Shown: piece by piece, positions 1 through 10,815 of the stretch
Position numbering within the stretch: position 1 is the stretch's first letter
Layout of the letters: each line of letters begins with the position of its first letter
Origin: Adiantum capillus-veneris
Lineage: Eukaryota > Streptophyta > Polypodiopsida > Polypodiales > Pteridaceae
DNA length: 64,000 bases
Assembly (NCBI GenBank): GCA_014529385.2
Contig: CM043966.1
Location: 36,744,739-36,808,738, forward strand
Direction: 5' to 3'
Notes under the pieces: generated by a model
What the model saw: the letters and a program-made list of their open reading frames with translations, nothing else
Told to the model about the DNA's origin: nothing
The model's database searches: none
Position numbers and translations under genes: made by a program

Positions 1-1276
1 TTTTACTTGCACATATTCTAAGTTGATTGTCCTTTCCCCTCTTGTAGAGTTGATTTCCAATTAACTGAAAGTCACAAGCTTCCAACTCTATACCTTTTTC
101 CTGTGCTCTTGTAATGTTCTCAGGGAACGTTCTAGTGGTTAGGAAGTCAATGATATATTGACTCCATGCAGGTGCTATGTTCACCCGAAACAAAGTTGCT
201 TGATCCACTGGTCGTTTGGCACTACATACTGTACAATTGGTAACATAAGAATGTGTATCCGTATACATAGTTGGCCAATAAACCCCTAACTGTTTCAGTC
301 TCTGGTGTGTTTTCACTGTCGAACAATGAAATGCACAACCCTGGACATGTGCCTCTTCAAGGTAGTACTCGCATTCTTCCGGATTTATACATAATCGTAG
401 GATTAGGTCAGATTCAAGATGATACAGCCGTCCTGCTATCGACTGGAAGTTTTTTGTTTGTCGAATTGTTTGTTGTTTGGATTTGCACTCCGTATTATCA
501 AACTCATGTCCAAAGGAGAGAATGCTAACTATTTCCTGAGAACACTTGGTTACCATTTCAATGTTGAAAAGATAAGCATTTGGTATGTCATCATCTACCC
601 CTTCTGGAGCTTTCCCTTTGTGTATTCTTGAAAGATGATCTGCTCGTAGATGGGTTTTACCCTTTTTGACCACCACTATGACGTCAAATTCTAGAAATAT
701 AATAAACCAGCGTACGATTCTCTCTGAATTGCAAGGTTTATTTACTAGGTATAAAAGAGCTTGATGATCTGTGAAGAACACAAATTTGTTTGCAAGCAAA
801 TAATGCCGAAATTTCTTCACAGCATAAATCATTCCTAATCCTTCCCTCTCAGTGCTTGTGTAGTTCTTTTCTGCATTGTTTAATTGTCGGCTCACATAGC
901 AAACCGGAAAGTCCATTGTTCCGTCTCTAGGTTGAGCTAGAATACTTCCAATGGCATATGTTGAAGCATCAATGTGCACATGGAATATCTTTTTCCAATT
1001 TGGTGCCTTTAGTACAGGTGCTGATATAAGGTTTTCCTTTAGCTTTTGGAATGAAGTTTCACACTCCTTGGTCCATTCGAAAGTGACTAGCAAACGATAC
1101 AGAGGTTGTGCGATAACCGCATACATGTATATGAATCTTCGATAATATCCGTAGTGCCCCATGAAGGATTGCACTTGTTTCGCATTAGTAGGCATGGGCA
1201 GGTCTACAATGACTTTGACTTTGTCTAGGTCTGTGGTTATGCCGTTTCGTGAGACAATGTGTCCTAAGATTCGTCC
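1..1276 (-). pseudogene. E1 pol: RT thumb/connection, RNase H and first H2C2 zinc module (open, runs off the window)
   Basis: After the TAA that ends the RT segment, the same frame is open without a stop to position 1, about 424 codons. It begins with the RT thumb (ILGHIVSRNGI), followed by the connection (FMGHYGYYRRFI) and an RNase H domain with HIDAST, TEREGLGMIYAVKKFRHYLL and FTDHQALLYL, the usual acidic residues of Ty3 RNase H. Near 240-400 there is an integrase-type zinc module: AH, six residues, FH, then GVYWPTM, DTHSYV and CTVC, which is His-X6-His and Cys-X2-Cys. After it comes a stretch ending with NQLYKRGKDNQLRIC, which in E2 and E6 leads into a second zinc module. No start codon is implied; this is the middle of a polyprotein. 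Confidence 0.88.
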
Positions 1277-3139
1277 TTACTTAACCATAAATACATACTT
1301 TTCCGGGTTTAGACAGATTCGATATGTTCTGCACTTTTCAAAGACCTTTTTCAAATGGTCAATATGTTCCTCTCGCAAAAGAGAGTGTACACACAGGTCA
1401 TCCATGTAAATTTCTAAGAATATTCTTAGGTATTCCTTGAAAGCGTGAGTCATTAACCTCTGAAAAGTGGCTGGTGCATTTGTTAAGCCAAATGGCATAA
1501 CTCGATATGCATAAATCTCCCATTCTGTGGCAAACACTGTTTTGTGTTGATCCTCCCTTGCTACTGCCAGTTGGTTGTATCCCGAAAACCCATCTAGAAA
1601 GGAATAAGCCCGTTTCTCGGCCACTCGCTCCAGTACATGTTCTGTGATTGGCAAGGGATAATTATCCCTTATGGTTGCTGCATTCACCTTCTTGAGGTTT
1701 ACACACACCCGCAGTTTTTCATTCTTTTTGGGAACTACCACAATGGGTGACACCCAATCTGTATGTTCAATCTCATAGATGAATTCCGCTTCCATCAGTT
1801 TATTAATCTCTTCCTTGATTCGTTTAGCAAATGTGTCATTATATGTATAAGGACGTTGTTTGCTAGGTTTTGCATATGATTTCAAAGGAATTGTATGTTG
1901 GCATATCAATGGATCAACTCCTTTGAGGTCTTTATAGGACCAAGCGAACACATCTTTATACTTCGTGAGAAGTTGTGTTAGCTGTGCTTCCTCCTCAGGC
2001 TCTAAATCGTTAGCTATATAGACCGGCTGAGGCTTTTCACCTGGTTCTGCGAGGTCTATTCTTTTTGCATTTTCAGGCCCATCGTAAGATTCTTGGTTGG
2101 TTCTCTCCCTGATTGGTGGTGTCATGATGATTTTTCTATCTTGGATAGTAAATTTTCGATAGTGTGTTGGTACGTTCATGTTGCCCTTTTCTGACTCCCC
2201 TTTACCATCACTATCTTCTTCAGTAGTCCATATCTCTCTCAAAGACCGTTTCAGTTCTTGGTATTTCTGTTTACGCTCCAGTTTGGTCCACTCTTGGTTT
2301 TTTGTTGTTTCTCTTTTTGATTTTTCAGATTTTTGTGATTTTGTTTCGGTTTTAGCTTTTCTTACCTGTTTTATTTCTTCTCGCGTTCTTTCTTTTCGAT
2401 TTTTTGAGAATTTCCCTGATATTTGATCTTTCACACAATCCTCAGCTTTTACAAGCATCAAATAGTGAGTTTTACCTTTTATCTTGGGCATCAGATTCTC
2501 TCTCACTTTGTTTCCTGCTCTTTTCCTCTTATAGCGTTCTTGGCGTCTAGGGTGTTGATTAGCAAAATCATAAAACTTGATATTCTTGGCTTCATTTCCA
2601 CGCTCACTTGAGGTGTCTGAACACTCATTATCTGCATCATCATTTACTTTTAAATGTTCAAAGGAATTGTAAAACTCTTGTTCTGGAGGTTCTACCGTCT
2701 CTTTTTCTAGTACAACGCTTACCATGTAATAGGGTAGCACATCGTAGCCATCCTTATCGCAAAATTTTGTTGTTGGACTGTCGATAATGGTACAGACATC
2801 TAATGTTGCTAGTATGTGTTCCCATTCTAGAGGTTCCAAGGCATCTTCAGGGAAAGGTTCCAGAATATACTCCTTGTCCTCAATCGTTCTTTCTAAGACG
2901 CATTCCTCTTTTTTTAAGCTTCCACAATGTGAAGCTCCGCACATCCATAGCTCTTTTGGTTGCCCTAACCATGCTGGTACTTCCGATCCTGCTATTGTAG
3001 CCGAATCAAAATCTTCCACTGGTGTTTGGTTTACATCTTTGTAACTATGGTCTTTCAGGTGTATTTTAGTTGTTGTCTCGCCATGTTTGAGGTATATGTG
3101 GTCATAACCCCAATCTTGGATCATCTTCAGTTGTCGCAT
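1277..3139 (-). pseudogene. E1 pol: end of protease, long linker and reverse transcriptase
   Basis: This 620-codon segment starts just after a TGA inside the protease motif ILG*PFM and ends at a TAA. Residues 1-20 finish the protease (MIQDWGYD). Residues about 20-360 are a charged Lys/Glu/Arg-rich linker with a conserved patch (MCGASHCGSLKKEEC) that also occurs in E6. From about residue 390 comes the reverse transcriptase: WSYKDLKGVDPLICQHTIPL, VSPIVVVPKKNEKLRVCVN, FLDGFSGYNQL, MPFGLTNAPATFQRLM and the catalytic YMDD at 1397-1408. The enzyme would copy element RNA to DNA. The RT core looks intact, but five stops in the frame make the whole polyprotein unmakeable without readthrough. Confidence 0.92.
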
Positions 3140-3145
3140 GAATGG

Positions 3146-3910
3146 TCATCCCAAGATTATCTCATAATTGTTCTTTTTGTTGAAATTGACTATTGCAAAT
3201 GTATGCTCATACTCGATCCCGCACGAAGTGACAATTACTTTTTCTAAGAGTCCGAGAGGCTTCTCCATGAACCCATCTGCCAACTGCAGCTTCATTCTGG
3301 TAGCCCTCAGAGCTGGTTTTCCCCATTTTTTCCAGATTTCCTTGGTGGTGATAGCAACTCCCGCTCCACTATCAAGAATAGCTTTGGAAACTACTCCTTG
3401 AAATTCTACCGGTAGCGTCGTGTTTCCGTCTTCTCCCTCGCAACATTCTCCAACCTTATTCAATGGTACAGGTCTAGTGTTCAGGTTAGGTCTGTCCAAC
3501 TCCCTGATTCCTTCTTGGAGCTTCAAGGTGGGGTCTTTCACTCCAAATTTTTCTAGGCATTTTCCTACTGTGGTCCACATGTTTGGTCTTAACCTTAGGA
3601 GTTTTGCTAATGTGATTGTGCATGCCACCGGGGTGGATAACAGCTCAATCACTCCTTGTGAATCCATCACCTTGTTAAAAGGAAGTCTTTGAGATGGGAT
3701 TGCTCTCACTTCCGACTTCGCTTCATATTCTCCCAGGTAAGAGGGTAAAGTTCTCAAAGAGTCTGGTTGGCTGTGCCCCAAACTAATAGATCCTTGGTCT
3801 CCCCCTTGTGAATGTATCTCAAAGTTCATCTGCGACCTTGTCTCAAATTCTTCAATAGGAGGTAAGATCACATTCTTTTCTTTTCTCGTGCTATCCATGT
3901 GGTTACTCAT
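3146..3910 (-). pseudogene. E1 pro: retropepsin-like aspartic protease
   Basis: The segment holds the active-site motif AILDSGAGVAITT (DSGA codons at 3362-3373) and runs to YEIILG followed by TGA and PFM. In E6 the same place reads ILGRPFM, so the stop replaces an Arg codon, CGA to TGA. Upstream residues (LRTLPSYLGEYE, CTITLAKLLRLRPNMW, VGECCEGEDGNTTLP) match the E6 protease segment closely, showing that this N-terminal extension is a conserved part of the domain. The protease would process the Gag-Pol polyprotein. It follows the gag segment in the same frame after one TGA at 3944. Confidence 0.88.
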
Positions 3911-3943
3911 CCTATTAGCCTTGTTGGCCTCACGGATTTGCTT

Positions 3944-5014
3944 TCACAGATCATCTAGACCGTTACCATCCTTACCCATTTCTGCCAATATTTTAGGTTG
4001 GAACCCATCACTTGCCCCATAGGTGGTGTTTGGCACTATGATAGGCTCTCCTCTGGACCCATAGGCATTCGTGAGTCGTTCCTTTTTTTCCGCATGTTTC
4101 TCTAATGTTGGTTGGATAGGGGTTGGAGTTGGTGCGGCATGACAATTTGCCGGTTTACCCAACGGGTCTTCCATCAATGATTGAGCCGTCTCGATCATCT
4201 TTTTACACATATCCAACCTCTGTTTTTCTATTTTTGCATATGGATAAGTCATCCACCTTTGCTCCTGGGTTTGGTTCTTTTTAAGTCGAGCTTCATAAGC
4301 TTTTAGAAGCGCATCCAATTGCTCATTTACCTTGTCTGCCAGTACAGATCCTCTTGATCCTGCACTTTTGGGCTCTGCTATTTCCGCGGGTGTTATGGCT
4401 GTTGTGGTGTGTGAGCTTAAGCTAGCTAGATCTTCTAACCGCTCCAATCTGTTCTTTGTATGTTTCAACTCATCGGATAGGGCTATTTGCTCTCGTTCTT
4501 TCCTGGCTTTCCTACGTGCCTTTCTCGCTTTCCAAGTGCTTTTGTGATTTTTCGTTTCTGAACTTTGGGCATCGTTTTTTGGTTCTTCTACTATGGGTTT
4601 GTTCGTCCTTCTTTGGGCTTGGGCTCGTGTTACCGCCTGAATAGGTATGATTGTTTCATTTTCCGATCCTCCACTGGAAGGTACTGTTCCTAACAAGATC
4701 AAGGTGGTTTTTGCTTCTTTGCTCGGGTTTTTAGGGCAATCGGGAATCAAATGAGTAATTCCACATTCTGGGCAATACGCATTGACTCTAATGATTTCAT
4801 CATGAGGACAATCTCTCAGCCAATGGTCTCCACCACACTTGTAATAGGGTCCCTTGGGTTGTTGAGGTGCTCCTTGAGCCCCTCGTTGCTGGTAAGCCTG
4901 TCTCTGTCCGCCCATGCCTCCATTGGCTATGAACAACAATGTGCGTTCATCTAAGCTATATCTTCCTTCTCCTGCGGCATGTGCAGCAGTTGGAGGTCCT
5001 TGATTCCCTATCAT
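3944..5014 (-). pseudogene. E1 gag C-terminal part with zinc-knuckle region
   Basis: The 356-codon segment has a nucleocapsid-like region at about residues 57-95: a first knuckle whose leading Cys appears replaced by Tyr (YYKCGGDHWLRDC), then a complete second one (CPECGITHLIPDC). A basic stretch near residue 165 (KARKARRKARKER) would suit nucleic acid binding. The patch PIQAVTRAQA is conserved in E6 as PINVITRAQA. The rest is charged and helical-looking, with no other domain I recognise. It is in frame with gag before it and protease after it, separated by a TAA and a TGA. Confidence 0.8.
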
Positions 5015-5023
5015 GCTCCATGG

Positions 5024-6367
5024 TTATGGTGTCGAGGGTTCTTCCGGTGGATAATAGACAGGGTTTGCCGCATATCCATTGGGATCTTCATAATATGCAT
5101 GCATAGGCACCAAAGCCTTTTCTTCTGATTCAGTTACCATTGATGTGTATCTTATACCAACTGGTTGTAAACCTGGTAGGGGTGGTTGTTGCCCCAACAC
5201 CGGCTGTGGCCTTTCTACACCTACAGGTCCTGGTAAGTTGCCTGCTTGATATCTAGGCATTGATGGAACTTGAGGGGAAGCTACGGGAGCTTGGGGAGCG
5301 TAAAGTCTCTCCCTCACATATCCCTTGTTATAGTAACATTCCTCGGTCCCATGGTTTGTCCATTTTTGCTCAATAGCACACCACTTGGGCTGTTTAGCCT
5401 GAGGTTTGGCGTACAAGTTGATCTTTTTTAGCACTTCATCTACGAGCTGCTCCTGGTTTATCGCTATTTCTCCTTTCAGTGTTGTCCTGGAAGACTTGCT
5501 CCCACTTTGCTGTGAAGATGAATCGTCATCAAGGTCCTTGAACTCCCCTTCTTTGTAGACCGCACAATCGTCCACAAGGTAGAGAGCCTCCTTGGTCAAC
5601 TCATTCAACGTCATGCTCCTCTTCATATGTAAGTCTTTCTGGAGATCTGCATTCCTTAGTCCTTGGATGAATATCAGCATAAGTCTAGACTGAGTTGGCA
5701 GTTCTTCAACAGGATAGAACTTAACATATCTTTTTAGTCTTAGGGCTGCCTTCCGAAAAGATTCTCCATCTTTTTGTTTGAATTTATGGATTTGTGAGAC
5801 GATATTATGAGCTATTCCCCTTTGAGAGAATTCCTCAATAAACTCGTCAAACACTTCCTCCATCGACTCAAAGTCTCTACGCTCCACAAAGTCAAACCAA
5901 GTTGCAACATCATCCTCTAGGGTTAGTCCAAACCTTGCAAATTGGGTAGGAAAATCTAACACCTCTTCGGCTCTAATTACACTCACAAAGGCTGCCACAT
6001 GATCTCTTGGGTCTCTGTTTCCTGTGTATTTCTTGTTTACCCATTTTTGCACTTGAGAAGGTCTAATTCTGCGATGGTCTACAAACCTCATCATTGGATC
6101 ACCCCGTCCAAGTCTATACACCTCCTTAGGCTTTCTGTAATAGGCTAGTTCCTCTCCCAACGGTGCTCCTAAGCCATAATTTCTAACGGTTCTTGATGGA
6201 GGTGGTTCTTCTCTTCGAACTCGTTCGATGGGTGGTCCTCCAAGCTCGGTCGACCCTTTTGTCTTGGGATTACTCTCTGCTTGATACCTTGAATAGTGTG
6301 GTGGTTCTTGCAAATCCCTGAGCCCTCGTGCGGCTTGATAACCATCTCGATTTCGGTCTAGTTCCAT
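5024..6367 (-). pseudogene. E1 gag: capsid-like Retrotrans_gag domain
   Basis: Residues about 100-280 form a typical plant Ty3 Gag capsid domain: VQKWVNKKYTGNRDPRDHVA, FPTQFARFGLTLEDDVATWF, FDEFIEEFSQRG, KFKQKDGESFRKAALRLKRY and LMLIFIQGLRNADLQKDL. The C-terminal third is Pro- and Gln-rich. The protein would assemble the virus-like particle that packages element RNA. The first codon here is an ATG, but it follows a single in-frame TGA after the pre-gag segment, so it was probably internal. E6 has the homologous region at about 60.5-61.0 kb. Confidence 0.9.
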
Positions 6368-6379
6368 TGTTGCACTCTG

Positions 6380-7333
6380 TCAAAGCCATGCCTGCAATGA
6401 TGGCTGGTTTACTGGTTGGTCTTGGTTGTTGAATACTTGTTGTCTGGTGGAATTGTCATACTCATCTGAAAATGGATTTGTTGACTTGCTTGGGGTGTGG
6501 GCGGCTCTCGGAATTTCCTCAGGGGCATATGCTGATGCTCCTGGACCTGTTGCTCTTTCTACTTCCTCTCGGAGAATACGTTGGTATTCTCGCCCGTATC
6601 TATCAACAAAAACTATGCCCTTCCCCGTAGCAATTTCATAAGAGAATAAGTAAAGAACCTTGTCTTTGCTTAGTTCGTTTACGTATGGTTCTTTGCTGCG
6701 AAAGTAAGAGACAATACCCTCGCTCTCGTGTTTGTAGATTCCCACATTCTCGTTATAAGTTGGAATCCTGATTGTTTTCTTATCGTACCTAAAAATAGCT
6801 CCGTGCCGATCAATGTTTGGTGGCGACTCTTGAGTTTCTGAAACCATTTTCCCTTTAGCCACGTTATCTCCATATCTGTTGTAATATTCAGGGTTGCTAA
6901 CTATTAAATAGTGGTTCCCCTTTTCGTCTCGGAATCTATCTCCATCATCATACACGCAGATTATCTCCAATCTTTGTGCTGGCCTCTCTTCGATACAAAT
7001 GCACTTGCGGCCTCGATAGTCAGAATAGACTAGGGATCCTCTTGGGTTTGTTCCCTCTAAGAAGATCACCATAAGCCTGGAATCATTCAAAGGATTTTGG
7101 GAGGTGCTTCCTCCTCGCATAGGTCCATCATAGGTGAAACCTCTTGGCTGTTGACTACCCATCATGAAGAAAGATTTGTCTGACGAAGTGTCAGTATCAC
7201 TACCTTCCTCAATAATCGGTGCTAGCGGATCTAGCCTTGCCTGAGTTACACTCTCTTCGGTGGACACTAAGCTACCTTGGTCACCTGTCACCTTCTGGTC
7301 TCTAACAATGTATCTTCCAAATCTTAAATTCAT
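6380..7333 (-). pseudogene. E1 pre-gag: N-terminal domain of unknown function
   Basis: This roughly 317-codon segment opens the E1 polyprotein. I place the start at the ATG at 7333 (MNLRFGRYIV), because E6 has a matching ATG at 61790 (MNLRSGCILA) at the same place relative to leader and gag. The segment has an acidic patch (EEGSDTDTSSD), then a compact region with charged beta-like stretches (CICIEERPAQRLEIICVYDD, DEKGNHYLIV, FRYDKKTIRIP, GKGIVFVDRYGREYQRIL). I recognise no known domain. E6 conserves it (DKNGTQYLKVENRDVI). It ends at one TGA directly before gag, so it was likely the N-terminal extension of Gag. Confidence 0.72.
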
Positions 7334-9138
7334 CAAACTTATCAATGCAATTTAGCACAAATTCAACCACTCACCTAGCAGCGGGTCAGTCTCTGCACAA
7401 CTTCTTGCTTTGTTGCTGAATATACCTAGTGTACACAAGAGTTTTAATTTCGGTAATTGAATCAAAGCATTTATCTGCTAGAGGTTATCGTAGTAATGAT
7501 TGGTATAACTGAAGAGTTAATCTCAACCACTACTGTATTTTATACACTGCCGATGTTCTGGATTAGGTTGCTAATATGAAACAGTACTTCCTTATGGTGT
7601 TTGCCAATTTACACGAAAAAGTCTGAATTCAGTCTTTGCTTTGTCAAATGGGCAACCAAGGTCCAAATTCACTTCTGAAAGAAGTTCTGGAACCCTTAAG
7701 CCAAATGGAACCTCACTGTCTAGGCCAGGTCAAATTTTCTCTGCAGTATGCCCCAATAGACATCCTACGCGTAGGATGTCTCCTGCTGTATTTTGCCTGG
7801 ATTTTTGCACTGTTGTTTCCCCTTGTTGTGCTGAGCTTACACCTGCTTTTACTTTTTTGATTTGGACTTCTGTAAGCTGATCAATGAGTCAGGAATCTGT
7901 TCCGACGGCCTGTTGATGGTATTGATCAATCTAATCAACTCCAAATTGGACCAAAATTGACTAGCTGTCTTGCCTTAGGCTATATAACACCTTACAATGC
8001 TCTAAGTCAAATTCTGGCTTCATTTTCTTGCATTAGACATCCTACACGTAGGATGTCTTTTTCATCAGAATGGCTTTAAACTCAAGGCTTAAGCTCCCCT
8101 TGAGTTGCTAATCACCTTGGTATACTCAGATTTTAGCTTGGAGTCCCAAATCACTCAGAAGACATCCTACGCGTAGGATGTCTTTTTGGCCTGTTTGACC
8201 CCAGATTTGTTCCACAGCTTCCCCTTGATGTCAGTATCCCAGAGGTATGCTTAGATTTTGATTTGGATGTCAAAAGTCTCAAACTTCAGCTATTTTTGTT
8301 TTTTCAGTCAAAAGTGCTAAAGTCCACTTTGAACCCAATTTTCTTACCCAAATGAGGTGAAACCCTTTTCAGTCACTCAATATATCATGCAAGACACACT
8401 CATGCAGCCATCTTATGGTTTTGGTCTCAAGTTAATGTTTTGGCACTATTTGGGTAGGATGTCTTACAATTTCAGTCTATCTGGCCTTATCCTGTCAAGA
8501 TATGGCCAAATTTCCACTTTCCATTTGAAATTAGGGTAAATCCTACCTTCTGAACACCTTGGTAAACTCAAAATCCCAAAATTCCTCCCAGATTGGCCTG
8601 TAGACATCCTACGCGTAGGATGTCTCCTGGCTTAAAATTAAAGTTTTTTCTGATAGGAATGCTCCTGATACTCTGAAGACCTATCAGAAACACTCACAGT
8701 AACTTTTGGACTTCAAGTAGGCTTTCAACCACACTTTTGCGTCTTTTTGCGTCTTTTACAAACTTGTAATGATTCTACCAAGCAAGTGTACATGGATGAA
8801 ATGCTCTAGATCTGAATCATGATGTCCTACTTACTCTACTCCTACCTATCATGAAGAAATGGTGATAATGGTGTTTTTGGTTGCTTTTTGGCCTCTCCGA
8901 ACTCTCAAGATCTCCTCTCACCGCTTCTACCACCCAACTCCTACTCTAGAACTCGACTATTACCTACAACTACCTAAGTCTACCTCCTCTACCTAAGTCG
9001 AAGGATCTAGGCCAAACACACGCTTCTTAGACTCCCTCTAAGACCTAAAGAGTCCTCCACCCTTTGATACTATCTAAATGTAATAGTCAAAAATCCCAAT
9101 CCTCAAGGATTAGTCTCGGTCACCTACCTAAGGTTTTC
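7334..9138 (-). other. E1 5' leader, non-coding
   Basis: This 1.8 kb stretch lies between the primer-binding site and the first start codon on the minus strand. I see no coding sequence in it on either strand that resembles a protein. It holds four palindromes of one family (separate entry) and half-sites near 8454-8464. The sequence around the palindromes has recurrent phrases such as ccaaattgg/ttggacc, suggesting an old, diverged tandem repeat. A leader this long is typical of large plant Ty3 elements and may hold packaging or translation signals. Confidence 0.7.
7759..8624. repeat. Family A palindromes in the E1 leader
   Basis: A 22-bp dyad made of GACATCCTACG and its exact reverse complement occurs at 7759-7780, 8161-8182 and 8603-8624, and with one central change (ACACGT) at 8036-8057. 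Half-sites lie at 8454-8464 and, inside the LTR, near 9508-9520. Centres are 277, 125 and 442 bp apart. The core TACGCGTA and the GAC...GTC ends are shared with the family B palindromes of E2, although the bases between differ in both arms. Confidence 0.95.
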
Positions 9139-9157
9139 GTCCCCAGCAGCGGCGCTA
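9139..9157 (-). promoter_or_regulatory. E1 primer-binding site
   Basis: On the minus strand TAGCGCCGCTGCTGGGGAC follows the LTR end ...CCAACA after one base. It closely resembles the TGGCGCCGTTGCCGGGGA type common in plant Ty3 elements, where a tRNA 3' end primes minus-strand DNA synthesis. The second base is A instead of G. Confidence 0.8.
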
Positions 9158-9158
9158 A

Positions 9159-10089
9159 TGTTGGACGGATACGCCGCGACGGACGTCAGCACAGCGAGAA
9201 CTCACCTAACAAGTAATGTCAGCTAAGGACGAAGCTCGACCCGCAGGCACGTGGAAGCAAGCATAAGGTGTCAACCTACACTCGACCGACTCCTAACTAA
9301 TTCCTACAGAGGTCCCTACCAATTGTTTAAGTCACAACCTTTAAGAGTGCAAACGAGGATACTTCCTACAATGCTTGCTAGAGCTGAACACCCATCAAAC
9401 ACTTTAGAAACACCATAGAACTTGAAGGAGACCTTACTAATACCTATAGGCCGCTCTCCCTAAGGTTTATGAACCAAAATCACGACCCAAAACGCCCGGT
9501 GCAGAAACACGTAGGATGTCTTTCCGAAATCTGCAGGTCTTCGTTTCCAAAATCTGAAGTGCCTAATGTGTATCTCTACTCAATGTGAACGCGTGGATAT
9601 GCTGCAATGAGAAATCAGATAATGTATGCTCACCCAAACAACAGATAAGCTCGTAGAAGGAGCTCGCAAGACCGAACCGTACGCGTCCAACGTTGGTATC
9701 GCCTCGTAGCTCTAGTTGGGGGCAACACGCTGCACCTCTCCGCACTCGATTCCGACCACCGTAGCACATGTAGCGTCAAGACGAAGCTCACACTCTCTCT
9801 CACGTACACAATACGCTCACTCACAGACTTAAAACTTGTTTAAATTGACAAAAGGTTTTTTCATTAAGGTCAAAAAGTGGTATATATACCTTATAACTTC
9901 TCAAACCTTAAAGTTCCAAAATCAACCATCTACTCAATCTAACTATCAAAACTGGGATACAATCTGGAAACTTCTGTAAGTCCCAATATTCACAAGGTGA
10001 AAAATCGGGTTTTCCTCAATGAATGAATAATTACAAAAAATAATAGTTCCGAGTAGTTAGATGCCGTGGGGTGTGTCCAGCTTCTAACA
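9159..10089 (-). repeat. E1 5' LTR
   Basis: The internal edge is fixed by ...CCAACA next to the primer-binding site. The outer edge (minus-strand TGTTAGAAGC, ending at plus 10089) is placed by comparison with the E6 3' LTR, which starts TGTTAGCAGC at 45570 and shares the phrase GATACAATCTGGAA at a similar depth. A TATA-like stretch lies at 9881-9888 (minus strand), about 200 bp inside the LTR start, where a U3 promoter is expected. The length is 931 bp. The other LTR is outside the window, so the outer boundary is an inference. Confidence 0.68.
9881..9888 (-). promoter_or_regulatory. TATA-like box of the E1 LTR
   Basis: TATATATA within GGTATATATACC sits about 200 bp downstream of the inferred LTR start on the minus strand, a normal U3 position. 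No experimental support is visible. Confidence 0.45.
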
Positions 10090-10800
10090 ATGATTTTGAT
10101 AGGCCACCATATTTGGCAGACATATTGAGCAAAGCACTGGTGAGCCAATGTCTTGCGTATTAATGTTCCTTTCACATCCAAATATGGAAATAACACACGG
10201 CTTCCTTTCCAACAACTACGGGTTTGTACGACATTTTCTTCAATCATCCTCGACATCTAGCTTCTACCCAAGATCTTTATACCATAAATTATGCCATAAG
10301 ATGGATCTTGTCTTGCAAGGTTGAAGACGCTTTAAGCAAGATGATCTCTCCACCACTTTGTCCTACTATGTTGAGGATGTTTTTGCAAGTTGGTGTTGTT
10401 CTCTCTCTTACCCTGTCCTATCATTTTGAAGAAGTTGACGTAGGTGCCATAGTGGTTGTGGCGGCGGCATGTCACATACACACGCAATTCTTGAACCTCA
10501 AATTAAAGGACTTCATGATTCCAAAGACTGTCATGATGCTCAGATCATAGCCAAAAATAGAGCTACCTATAGCAGCCACGAAGCAAGCAATCAAGAACTT
10601 CTTGCGCATTCATGAGGATACCACATTCCATGCAGGAAGCCCATCGTGAACTCGTGCTTTCATGACGATTGTTGGTTGTCCCCACGTGTGCAAACAATGC
10701 TGAAGTAATCCACTGCTGTGATAGTTGCTATGAAGTAATCCAGATTGCGAGCACAACAAGTAGGTTTCTAGGCAGACGAAGGCAAGTGGAGGTTGAAATT
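10090..10800. other. Intergenic, no recognised feature
   Basis: Short ORFs exist on both strands, but none shows a domain, composition or copy elsewhere in the window that would support it. The right flank of the E1 LTR (ATGAT at 10090-10094) is the candidate target-site duplication of E1; its partner would be outside the window. Confidence 0.5.
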
Positions 10801-10815
10801 TGCAAAATGACTCTT

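Larger units (their letters stand above)
1..10089 (-). mobile_element. E1: giant Ty3/gypsy-type LTR retrotransposon, 3' part outside the window
   Basis: Read on the minus strand the order is 5' LTR (10089-9159), primer-binding site (9157-9139), a 1.8 kb palindrome-bearing leader, pre-gag (from 7333), gag, protease, PR-RT linker, reverse transcriptase, RNase H and the first integrase zinc module, where the window ends. All coding segments lie in one reading frame separated by single stop codons, so this is one decayed gag-pro-pol gene and not several genes. Protein order (RT, RNase H, then integrase) identifies Ty3/gypsy. The partner E6 (45-64 kb, minus) has the same domain order and homologous proteins, so the missing part of E1 probably holds integrase, a second protease and ORF3. 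The 3' LTR and the target duplication cannot be seen. Confidence 0.9.

Noticed and set aside
1277-7333. In-frame stops removed by U-to-C RNA editing, as known for fern and hornwort organelle transcripts
   Set aside because: The stops are all of the editable type, but this is nuclear transposon DNA, where such editing is not known. Cytosine deamination explains the pattern more simply.
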